From positions 1 to 64,000 of the forward strand of contig JALNQF010000111.1 of assembly GCA_028456385.1 (NCBI GenBank): 64,000 nt of DNA, written 5' to 3'. A program made the translations under genes and the position numbers. Below are positions 11,850 through 21,002 of this stretch, piece after piece. Every line of letters begins with the position of its first letter. Position 1 is the first letter of the stretch. The notes under the pieces were generated by a model, which was not told the DNA's origin, did not search any database, and saw nothing but the letters and a program-made list of their open reading frames with translations. Origin of the DNA: Ophiosphaerella korrae. Its lineage: Eukaryota; Ascomycota; Dothideomycetes; Pleosporales; Phaeosphaeriaceae.

Positions 11850-12892
11850 TAAATGTGTCATGTTTGTTCTTGGGAAGACTGTCGTATACAAGACGCTAAA
11901 CTAGCTAATATTAGGTATGATATTGGTAAGAGTTTCTCGCTCAATCCCTAGTGCATTCAGGTTTAAGCCGAGTAAGAAGTCCTTCTAGAAGTGTAGGAAG
12001 TTGAGAGGTAAGGCAAAAGAAAGCTGTTACGACCCTAGCCCATAGATATACCCCGCCGGAGAGCACCGCGCTCTCTCCGCTAGCTAGGCAACAGAGAGCA
12101 GCACCATGTAATGTGTTTTACCGGTAAGCGGCCCAAACCAATAAGCGGCCTACCCCACCAAGACGCGCGACGCACCTCTTATCCTATCAAAGACACCACA
12201 ATACTAGCTGCCTAGAGACTCTTAGAGAGAAGGTAGAAATCTTCTTACTACTCAAGCGCTTTAATTAGGGCAGTTTAAAGGCTAATATAAAGCTACATAA
12301 GTATATAGTATCCCTTATTTAACTCTTTAATACTACCTTTAAAGCATCTACTCTAAATATGAGATAGTATCTATTAATCGAAAGTTATCTCTTATTTAGG
12401 CTGGTAAATGGGTAGGAGTTGGGTAGGGGGTTGGGTCGCACAGACTGGGTTGCATTGGGTCTGAGTAATTGAAATTTATTGTTTTATATAGCTCTATAGC
12501 CTTATCATTAAGATTGTAACTTCAGTAGAGGGTGTATATCACGCGAACATGTGTATTACGCGTATAGGCACATTAGGGTTTTATCTCTCCTTGTACTTAG
12601 GTTTCCTAGGAGGTAGCTGGATAGATAGTCGTCCACGTGGGCAGCTAGACCCGTATTAGACGTTAAGCAAGAATCACACGTTAACTTAAGCGTAGCAGTC
12701 TCAGACACGGAGCTGAGCGCCGCAAAAGTAGCCATTTGCTTTCGCCAGTTATACACTTTGAGAATCATGTGGTGACTCTTGCGCGATGAATTTTCTGCAC
12801 ACCTTGTGTAACTTAATAGATGCTAAGGCGTCAATATCGCAAAGCAGAGCCCAGCCAGCTCACATACAAGAATTTGTGTACGTCGAAGCAAG
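11850..12892. other. Gene-poor region with LTR-like and AT-rich remnants
   Basis: No gene is recognised. At about 12025 the sequence TGTTACGACCC starts a block that resembles the end of a fungal LTR retrotransposon, followed by TA-rich DNA (about 12230-12420). I cannot find a matching second LTR or coding sequence, so this is only a possible solo or decayed LTR. The rest is upstream sequence of the HET gene and of the pseudogene that follows. Confidence 0.35.
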
Positions 12893-13930
12893 ATGGCAAC
12901 TTCCACCAGAACTTGCAACATTCCCAATTGTCCCAACCATTATCATTTACAAGATCACATCTCCAGACATGGCGGAACTCAACAGGAGTTTAAAGTGCAG
13001 CCCAGGGGCGAACTAAAGGCAAGTTCCACTGAACCCACCTTTGAGGACTCGATCACCGGCGTTCGTACAGGTGCGTCCGAGAAAGGGAAGAAACAAGACG
13101 TAGGCTCGGATCATGATACGAAAGAGCATGCTTTCCAAAGGATTATTAGGAACTTCACTCCCTCGTATGGGAAACTCTGCCTGGGGATTCCGCGCGATCC
13201 GATTGCTAGTACAGAACCAGATAGTTCATTATTACAATGAGTACCAGCGTTCTAGCGATCCTTCTCCACCAGCTGCCATACGACGGCCACTAGTTGGTGA
13301 TTATCTCGACAATCTTTTTCGCCCTCAACCTCACTCTTTTCGTCCTGTTCACTTTCATCTCTTGCGTGCGGTACACACTCTACCCTGAAATATTTCCCGC
13401 CGTGCTTCGCCATCCGCACCAAAGTTTGTTCTTGGCGACGTTCCCTGTTAGCCATGCTGCGGCCCCGTGCCGGCACGCATACCAGGACGTTCAAGTTTAT
13501 CAGAATCGCAAGGCCATGTTTGCGTGGGTGTCATGGTGGATTGATAGTGTGTTAGCTCTGATCACATGTGCATTTCCTTCTTCCTTGCATCTAGATTCCT
13601 ATACCGGCTTCTGCCAGCCTTGCTAATAAACAACACCTACCGCCACCTTACTAATAATCATCTTACAGAATGTCAACCCGCAGAAGCGAGCTGGCGGAGA
13701 TGATAGCGTTGCACCTCATCCCCATCGTCGCAGGAGCCCTGCCTAACCGCGCGCATCAGCTGTGGACGCTTATTATTAGCGGGAGATAATTACCTACTCC
13801 CTGTTGGCGGCTACAATAGCCACCTCAACATGCGATTCCTTATCTAGTGTGACCATAATCGTGTTATGGTTTGTATCTATCCACCTCATTCGAGCCACCG
13901 CCTTCGGCTACTTGACGTAAGCGTTTTTGG
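12893..13930 (+). pseudogene. Decayed SSU1/TDT-type sulfite or dicarboxylate transporter
   Basis: Fragments in several frames match the tellurite-resistance/dicarboxylate transporter family that includes the sulfite pump SSU1. RIIRNFTPS (about 13137-13163) is the typical start of the first membrane segment. ILLHQLPYDGH, then a TAG at 13291-13293 where the family has Trp, then LVIISTIFFALNLTLFVLF and the block LRHPHQSLFLATFPV follow. Further on come WVSWWIDSVLALITC and IALHLIPIVAGAL. Frameshifts and stops separate these blocks, so no full-length product is possible. The TGG-to-TAG change is the CpA-to-TpA type that RIP produces. Family identity is fairly secure; the substrate of the ancestor is not. 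Confidence 0.7.
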
Positions 13931-14009
13931 GCTGTTTGCACAGGTGTACTCAGCTCGGCTCCACCACGACTTCCCCTAAGAGCGTTGTCCCACTCTGGAG
14001 CTTCTCGCT

Positions 14010-15300
14010 ATGGCTGCCGTCAATGGAAGTGGCGTGTATGCGCCGCTGGCATCAGTGACGGAAACTGATCGACCAGCCATCCTGATTGTTTATTCATCAA
14101 TCGGGACCTTCCTTTCAATAGCATTCACTATCGTTCGCATATAGGTCACTGTCTGCGGGAAGCTGCCTTTTCGAAGCGATGACTACCTAGTCTTTGGCTC
14201 ACTGGCCTTCGCGATTACCCAGAGCGTCCTGTTGGACTTTACTGGGAAATTAGGACTGGGGAAAAAGATAGCAACGTTGTCGCCAGTGAGCATCGAAGAC
14301 TATCACAAAGTAGGTATTCTCTTCTGTTTGCATATATACACCGGCGCTTACGCCTCCTAGTTCATGTATTCCAACCGAATTTTAGCCGTCTTGTCCATGG
14401 GCCTGGCCAAGACATCGGTCATCATGCTATACTGACGCATAGACATGTATCAGAAAGGCAAGCGGGGTTTCTTCATCCTAGGAGCTACTACGATCACCTG
14501 GACTATTTTCGTCGTCTTTGCCATTGCTTTCCAGTGCAAAGGGCCCTATCCCAGGAAGTGGGACATAGCGACCTGCAGATATGGCGGAAGCTCTTTCAAC
14601 GCAATCTCAATAATGAACATAATCACGCATGTGATCCTTGTGGCCTATGTGGTTCCGGGTATCTGAGGCTTTGCTATGGCCAAAACAGTGCATCTCGCGA
14701 TGATTGCACTATTTAGCTGTCGATTAGCGTAGGCCCTTCAGCCGTCTATCGAATCCCCTAGTAACACTATACAGTGTCGTTAGCACAACTATTGCCGGCT
14801 TGGTAATGGCCAAGAAGATCATGGGCTGGAGAGATTTGACTTGGGCTAACAACCTCTGCGCCACAATCGACAAGTACGTCCATTTCCGACCTCAGACCAA
14901 TCCTTAGTCTGACTGACATTGCATTTTAGCATCATAACGCACTTATCACTAATTGCAGCAAACATTCCTCGAGTACACACCTTCTTGGCCATCATTCTAG
15001 CCGGCCAAATCATTGCTCGAGTCGATCGGGTTCAACAGGCATCATTCTAATGTACCATTCGCAAACATTACTCCCGAATAAATGGCAGTGGCAGTGCCAA
15101 TGGCGAACGGTTGAAAACAGAAACACGATACCGAAAAGTGCCTTCGGAGCATTCGACTGAAGGTGCTAATGGTAGTTGGCCACTGCCAAACGGCGATGTC
15201 GAGAGCACCGCCAATCTCACCAACCATGGAGAAAACTAGATCGCGGTGGGAGTACACATACATCGAAAAGAGAGCAACCATGAGGTGCTCTCAAAGTCAT
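14010..15300 (+). pseudogene. Decayed SAT4-type (fungal rhodopsin-like) membrane protein
   Basis: From the ATG at 14010 the frame gives typical SAT4-family blocks: TDRPAILIVYSSIGTFLSIAFTIVRI, shortened here to its recognisable part TFLSIAFTIVRI, then DDYLVFGSLAFAITQS, a recognisable intron at 14310-14360, FMYSNRILAVLSMGLAKTS, and QCKGPYPRKWDIATCRYGG. In-frame stops occur at 14142 (TAG), 14433 (TGA) and 14664 (TGA), and later parts (THLSLIAANIPRVHTFLA near 14940-14990) lie beyond more lesions. Exon order and intron position are preserved, so this was once a complete gene of the family also present intact at 48920-50358. The end is approximate. Confidence 0.75.
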
Positions 15301-15420
15301 CGAGGCGAATGCCATGACAAGAGATTGCGTAGGAAAATTCCTTTCCCTGAAGACTCAATCGCAGAGCTACACTAGACATGCAACTAGAAGACCGGAGTGC
15401 CTCGAGACGAAGCACTCCTC

Positions 15421-15850
15421 CTAGCGGATATCCTCAACTCGGCCGCCAACGCTCCTGATGACGGATTTGCATACATCACAGACATGAGAGCTCCCGCCCG
15501 CCTTTATCTTCCCGACAATAGCTTGGCTCCATCGAACACCTTTCGCACCAATTTCTTGCAAGAACGACGCGATATTTTCCTCCGCATGCGGTGCCTTTTT
15601 CTCCATCTCCTTTAGGTATTGAGGGGCCACATTTACCCCCCACTCCCTTAACTTCGCCAGCTGTTTGGCGTTGAAGCCTCTCCTGGCCCCAGTGTTGATA
15701 CCGGCTACCAGGATCTGTTTGCCTTCCTTTGTAGTCGCCAGCGCGATTTCTATGGTTACCCCACTTTGTTGTTGCCCGAGCTTCTTTACTTTGTTGGCCA
15801 TTTGTGTGAGGCCGCCTTCCTTGGAGATGAGTGTCGCGACCTCTGATTTC
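15421..15850 (-). other. Predicted deaminase-fold payload domain of the TcC part
   Basis: About 140 C-terminal residues lie after the Pro-rich linker. The pattern is a beta-rich start (VTIEIALATTKEGKQILVAG), a helix with HAEEN (the HAE codons begin at 15588), then SHVCDVCKSVI (Cys codons at 15478-15480 and 15469-15471) ten to twenty residues before the end. In deaminase toxins His and the two Cys hold zinc and Glu moves the proton. It looks most like the BURPS668_1122-type toxin-deaminase group as I recall it, but the exact family needs a profile search. The substrate (DNA, RNA or nucleotide) cannot be told from sequence. Confidence 0.65.
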
Positions 15851-18800
15851 AAGTTCGGGGCTCGAAGAGGAACACTAGGGACGTTAGGTTTTGGTGGACC
15901 GGGCATTTTCGGCGGCTCCGGAGCGGCTGGTTTGCTCGGAGGTTCAGCTGGTTCAGCACGCGCTGGTGGTTTTTCCGCAGGCTTGCTCGTGGACTCGGAC
16001 GGTTTCGATGTAGTAGACCGCTTCGGCGGGTCTGGATCACGCCTGGCCGCGTTCATAAAGTTCGCATAGCCGGCTATGGCATTTCCACGGCCTTCGACAA
16101 TCACAGCCGCAGACGCAACATTGACGAGTACGCCGGCTAAAGCGCCGCCGCCTGTCATATCAAGTCCCGTCCCCAACACTTCGCCGCCAGCTCCGCCGAT
16201 CATTTGGAAACCGCCAGCTACCATTTCAGCTAAGCCGTATCCCGCTTCAAACATTCGCGAAGGCTTGTTGAGTATTCGCATGCCTTGCCCAACCGGAGAA
16301 ATGAGAAACCCTCCGGGAATGAAGGAGGAGCCCGCTCCCATGACAGCGCCAGCTCCGAACTGAAATAGATCGGAGTCGCGAATGGTCTCCCAAAGGCCTG
16401 GCTCATCGTCTCTACCATCGGGGTCGTGGTATCGCACCGGATTGTTCCTCCCGTAGATGAAAAAGGTTGTCTTTTCCCACACAGGATCGGAGCTCGTCCA
16501 CCTTCCCAGCCACGGCGCATAGTACCGCGCGCCGTGGTAGTACAGTCCGTTCTCCTCATCTCGCTCCTTGCCAGTGTAACGGTACCGCTTTGGAGTCTCA
16601 GTCTGGCTACGCACCGCCTGATACGATGTGCCGCCGTACGGGAAATACTCCTCGTACGAAATGATCTGGCCGTCGCCATCTAGCTCCAAGCCTGGCGAGC
16701 CTAGGTGGTTGGATAATTGATAGCGAGTGAGCTGCTGCGGTACTCGGGGTTCGTCGCCTTGCGTGCGCGTCTCCACCAGGGCAATGCGCTGCTTGTCGTC
16801 CATGATGTGCAGTGTCTCGCGCTCGAGGGTGATGGTGCTTCCGTCGCCGCCATATTTGTGATAGAGCTCAAAGTTCCCGACGTAGACGCGTTCCTTTAGG
16901 CGCGTGGGCGGTTGGTCGGTGGTGCCTTGCCGTTCAGTGACCTTGCGCACACGCTGCCCGCTCGAGTCGTACACATACCAGGTCGTTTCTGGCACGCCGC
17001 TGCTGTCGTTGCTCTTGATGCACTGGCGAGCGGTGGCCCGGAGTTGGTCCTTGTGGTCCCATTGCATCAGCGATAGGTGGGGCATGGCTGTCATGTTGCC
17101 GTGCATGCCTGCAGTTCCGTCGTAGCGATATATGTTGGTGGTACCCTTGACGCTGGTGGAGCCCAGTCGGTTGCTCACTTTGTCCGCTTCAAGTTGGCTT
17201 CTTTCGTTGTAGCCATAAGCGCGCGTCCAACCAGGTTGCGACGGATCGCTGCTGCGATGCTTCATGGCCAGTATGTTGCCCACGGCATCGTAGGTATAGT
17301 TCTCAACGTAAGTCCCCATCGCATCGCCGTTGCCCGGATTGTCGAGACGAGTGCGAAAGGAATCGAATGCGCTGGACGCTGTAGGTGCGCTGGGCTGTCC
17401 ATTGGTTTGTCCCAAGTGCTCGCGGCCAGTTGCCTCGATCAGTTGGTAGATTGCGTCGTAAGTGTAGTCCGTACTTGGCTCCACACGTCGGTTGCGGAAG
17501 AAGATGGTTTGCTGAGCATCGTCGTGTATATGAGTGATGTTGCCGACCGGATCGTAGGTGTATTGAAGGTTCTGTAGTGACTCTGAACTGCGCGACGTCC
17601 GAAGATTGATCAAACGGAAGGTGAGAGGATCGTAGGCATAAGCGGTGCTCGTGCCGTTGCCATATTCAATGCGGGTGCGTTGGCCCTTTGCATCGTGGTC
17701 GATGGTTGTGACGAACGGCGTCCAAGTCGGCTGGCCGTCCTTCTGTTCACCACGCAGATTCACCCGAACTTGTTCTAAGCGATTGCCTTCGTTGTAAAAA
17801 TGGCGTATGACGCTATTATCGGGAGTAATCAGTTCTGTTGGACGATTGAGAGCATCGTAAGTGGTGCTGCCGATGTAGAGCGGTTGTTCCAGGGGCACGA
17901 AAGTGGACTTGGACCAATCCAAGGTGGTCGTATAGTTCTGAGCAAGCTGCCGATGACTGCACAATAGGTTCCCTTTGAAGTCGTAGTCGTTGTTGGTAAC
18001 AACGCCCGCCTGATCGAAGAGTTGAACTACCTGATGACGTTGGTTGTGCATCTCCGGTTCGGGTTGGGTTTCCCCATAGACAACATGTTCCACCAATGAC
18101 TCTGGTCCATCGCCTTCCCCAAGGTACAAGTCTTTGGGCCGGTGCAGCGGATCGTAAACGTGTCGAAGCCGGTGGTTTCGGCTATTCCAGGCGAGGAAAG
18201 CTTTGCCTACTGCATTGTTTACCACCCAGCGTTCCCCTGCCTCCATACTGCTCTGATGGATCCGGGTACCGAGCATGTCGTAGTCGTACTGCACGATAAC
18301 ACGACCCTTGGCGTCGACAACTTGGCGCTCATTGCTTTCGGTGTCGAGAAGAACGCGGGTTGCATATGATCCAGCTGCTCCGTTATCAGCAATGGTCAGG
18401 AACGTGCGGCCCAATGCATCGAAGTGCACAACCGTGGGCGTATCCGCGTGAGAAGCAGCTTTGCTGGCAGCAGCCTGCTCGCGGGAGCCCTTTTGACCAT
18501 TCTTGCGTGCCTCATACCATGTCGGGAGGTAATCGGTCTCCGGCAACCGTTCGAAGAAATGGCCCACGTCCGCGTCAGTCTTTGGGTCATGTTGTAAGAC
18601 CGTGTCGTTGACATCGTACGTCTTTTGCTGCCAGGGGTCATAGGCAGTTTTCTCCCAGGTGTGATCTGAGTGCAGAGTTGCCAGCAAGCGCTGTATTGGA
18701 TCGTAGAAGAGAGTTGAACTGGACCCAACTTGCTTGTCGAATCGAAAGTCGTAAGTGTCATCGAAAAAGGGTTCGTACTGCTTGACCAGGCTGCCCTTGT

Positions 18801-20979
18801 TGTTGAAAATGGTCCATCCGCTTCCCACCCAGCGCTGACTAGCTCCCTTGATGCTACGGTCTGCCTTGGCCTGAGCCTTCTTTTGTATCTCACGTCCGTA
18901 GCCATCGGAGTAGGAGAAAGACACTTGGATCTTGAGCTCATTCGATTCCAATGAGTCGCTAGCGTGTGTCTCACGAGCAAGGGTAGCAGTGAACGAAGGT
19001 TGTGGTTTCTTCTCGCGTTCAGGTCCAAGCCAGTAACGATTCACATCGTAGATGTTGCGCATCGTAGCGCTTCCCAGGAGTACAGCCGCTGTCGGGCCCT
19101 TGGGATGGGCAAAGAACTCGTCAATTTCAGCCTGAGTTAAATCGGGACGGAAAGCAGTCAGTGAATCCCCCAGATTCTCAGTAGTCTTGCCCATGACTGC
19201 CGTGCCAACGAGCAATCCCAGTGCGTCGTATGCCGCTTCACTGCGGTTGCCATTAGAATCCGTGACGAGCCTTGGCTGCAACACACGGTAATCGGCGGCG
19301 GATTGGATGACATTGCCTGAAGCATCCCTGGTCCGGATCGGTAGCAGAGAATGTTCGTCGTAGTCCACTGTGAAGCTGTGGTTGAATGGGTCAGTGAAGC
19401 GGCGAGGAGAGAAGAAATTGCTTCGGGCTTCCGCTAACTCTTGTTGAGAATTGGCGTGGGGATCTGGATGTAGGAACACGCATCCTGCAGGTATCCACCA
19501 GTGGCTGTTATTGTCCAAATCAACGTAGCCTCCCTGGTTATTTCTCTGACCACCGAGGACGCTCGCCGGATTAGGTAGTAAGTTCTCGGTAGGCCGATCG
19601 CCGTGTTTGCGTTGGAACACATTGGAGACAAGTCCTGGAGTGAGGGCAAGCATATAGCCTTCACCTGGCACTGCCAGCGATTCAAGCCGACCGATAGGTA
19701 GCAGACGGGTCAAATCGTTGCTGCGATACAGCGTCCTTGAGTGCTCTATGATCCGCTTCTGCTTGAGAATTAGGTTACTGTCTTGCTCATAGGGAATTTC
19801 GTCCAATGTGCGAATCGGGCCAAAGCCGTCTGCGGCAAAGGTCGCCAGGCTAAAGCGACCCTCTTTGCCGCCAGGCGTGAAGCCGGTGACTTCGTAGGTA
19901 CGGATCTCGCATGATATGGGTGTATGATGGTCATCTACCTCGTCCACTGCGTTTGTAACGTCGTTCTCGGTGTAGGTAATGATAAGCTGCTCCTGCTTTG
20001 CTCTGTCGTCATCCCCTTCCAGAGGGCTGCGGCCTGGCCGTCGTCCGTAGCCGATCGAAACAGATTTCAGCACATTCCCATAACGGTCCACCTCTAGCGC
20101 CATCTCATGCTGAACTCGAGGATCCTGTGGTTCGCGCTCGCAGTGGTAACTGATGGTCTCACAAGGGCGTGTGAAGAAGATCGAGTAGCAGTTGCCATCT
20201 TGTGGCTGGACCAATTCAACAACGTGATTGGTCTCGGAGACACTGTAAGGAATGCCGGCCTTGTCATCTCCATCATCAGCGTATACTTCTTGCCGCAGTA
20301 GCGAGCCCTTGAGCGCTCGGCATGCTTCACGCGTCTCGTCTGCTGTGAGCGTTGCATGCGGTAGCACCGTATCGTCAAGCAGTGTCTCCAGAAAATCCTC
20401 AAACTGATGATCGTTCAGTCCCGCTGCACCATAGTATTCATGCGCCATCTGGCGGCTGATTTTCTCGTTGTCAATGTAAGTACCGGTATGAAACCAGGTT
20501 TTGGTGTGAACGGGCGGGACATTTGAGGATTCGTCGAGGTTGATTCCATCCAGAAAAGAAGTGCCTGTGTTCAAGATGGCGAACTCTTCCGTATCCCACT
20601 GTTCCACCATTCCGAAACCGCGAAATTCGCGTTCGAAGCCGTCATAGTAACCGTGATGGTAGGCGTATCGGGTAACGAAGCGGTTTTGGCCGACATAATC
20701 ATAGGATTCAACCCGTTCAACGCAATGCACTGGGAAAGGTAAGTGCGTAATCCAAGGTTTGCCATCCTGTTTGTCCTGTAGGTAGAATCGTGTTGAGGAA
20801 GCGTATTTCACGCGAGTCTCTGCGCCCAGGTTGTTGACCACCTTGACCAGCAGGTGTGGCTTCTGGCCATCCATAAGATCAAGATAGTACATATGCCCGG
20901 CGTCGCTCGGGAGAGGCGATGACCAAACAAGACAAACGGTGCCGATTCCTAGGAGATCAATCGTCGTGACAGAGGACAA
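15421..20979 (-). CDS. Tc toxin TcB (C-terminal part)-TcC fusion with deaminase-like C-terminus
   Basis: This is the larger part of an intronless TcB-TcC fusion; the frame is open from the first ATG at 20979 and in fact back to a frame break near 21167. In order (numbering from 20979): TcB middle region, about 1-480, with YASSTRFYLQD and the FEREFRGFGMVEQWDTEEF block; RHS/YD repeats, about 780-1460 (YDALNRPTELITPD, YTYDPVGNITHIHDD); RHS core, about 1460-1520, with YYHGARYYAPWLGRW and HDPDG. In TcC proteins this core closes the cocoon and cleaves off the C-terminus. Then come a Gly-rich segment (about 1525-1640), a Pro/Lys/Ala/Glu-rich linker (about 1645-1712) and a terminal domain (about 1715-1852). 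The terminal domain has His1798-Ala-Glu1800 and Cys1834-x-x-Cys1837, the zinc and catalytic signature of cytidine-deaminase-fold toxins. No signal peptide or intron is seen. The Tc assignment is secure; deaminase activity is inferred from motifs. Confidence 0.88.
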   Translation of the reverse strand: MSSVTTIDLLGIGTVCLVWSSPLPSDAGHMYYLDLMDGQKPHLLVKVVNNLGAETRVKYASSTRFYLQDKQDGKPWITHLPFPVHCVERVESYDYVGQNRFVTRYAYHHGYYDGFEREFRGFGMVEQWDTEEFAILNTGTSFLDGINLDESSNVPPVHTKTWFHTGTYIDNEKISRQMAHEYYGAAGLNDHQFEDFLETLLDDTVLPHATLTADETREACRALKGSLLRQEVYADDGDDKAGIPYSVSETNHVVELVQPQDGNCYSIFFTRPCETISYHCEREPQDPRVQHEMALEVDRYGNVLKSVSIGYGRRPGRSPLEGDDDRAKQEQLIITYTENDVTNAVDEVDDHHTPISCEIRTYEVTGFTPGGKEGRFSLATFAADGFGPIRTLDEIPYEQDSNLILKQKRIIEHSRTLYRSNDLTRLLPIGRLESLAVPGEGYMLALTPGLVSNVFQRKHGDRPTENLLPNPASVLGGQRNNQGGYVDLDNNSHWWIPAGCVFLHPDPHANSQQELAEARSNFFSPRRFTDPFNHSFTVDYDEHSLLPIRTRDASGNVIQSAADYRVLQPRLVTDSNGNRSEAAYDALGLLVGTAVMGKTTENLGDSLTAFRPDLTQAEIDEFFAHPKGPTAAVLLGSATMRNIYDVNRYWLGPEREKKPQPSFTATLARETHASDSLESNELKIQVSFSYSDGYGREIQKKAQAKADRSIKGASQRWVGSGWTIFNNKGSLVKQYEPFFDDTYDFRFDKQVGSSSTLFYDPIQRLLATLHSDHTWEKTAYDPWQQKTYDVNDTVLQHDPKTDADVGHFFERLPETDYLPTWYEARKNGQKGSREQAAASKAASHADTPTVVHFDALGRTFLTIADNGAAGSYATRVLLDTESNERQVVDAKGRVIVQYDYDMLGTRIHQSSMEAGERWVVNNAVGKAFLAWNSRNHRLRHVYDPLHRPKDLYLGEGDGPESLVEHVVYGETQPEPEMHNQRHQVVQLFDQAGVVTNNDYDFKGNLLCSHRQLAQNYTTTLDWSKSTFVPLEQPLYIGSTTYDALNRPTELITPDNSVIRHFYNEGNRLEQVRVNLRGEQKDGQPTWTPFVTTIDHDAKGQRTRIEYGNGTSTAYAYDPLTFRLINLRTSRSSESLQNLQYTYDPVGNITHIHDDAQQTIFFRNRRVEPSTDYTYDAIYQLIEATGREHLGQTNGQPSAPTASSAFDSFRTRLDNPGNGDAMGTYVENYTYDAVGNILAMKHRSSDPSQPGWTRAYGYNERSQLEADKVSNRLGSTSVKGTTNIYRYDGTAGMHGNMTAMPHLSLMQWDHKDQLRATARQCIKSNDSSGVPETTWYVYDSSGQRVRKVTERQGTTDQPPTRLKERVYVGNFELYHKYGGDGSTITLERETLHIMDDKQRIALVETRTQGDEPRVPQQLTRYQLSNHLGSPGLELDGDGQIISYEEYFPYGGTSYQAVRSQTETPKRYRYTGKERDEENGLYYHGARYYAPWLGRWTSSDPVWEKTTFFIYGRNNPVRYHDPDGRDDEPGLWETIRDSDLFQFGAGAVMGAGSSFIPGGFLISPVGQGMRILNKPSRMFEAGYGLAEMVAGGFQMIGGAGGEVLGTGLDMTGGGALAGVLVNVASAAVIVEGRGNAIAGYANFMNAARRDPDPPKRSTTSKPSESTSKPAEKPPARAEPAEPPSKPAAPEPPKMPGPPKPNVPSVPLRAPNLKSEVATLISKEGGLTQMANKVKKLGQQQSGVTIEIALATTKEGKQILVAGINTGARRGFNAKQLAKLREWGVNVAPQYLKEMEKKAPHAEENIASFLQEIGAKGVRWSQAIVGKIKAGGSSHVCDVCKSVIRSVGGRVEDIR

Positions 20980-21002
20980 ATTGTCAATGCGGGGAATGAC
21001 TG

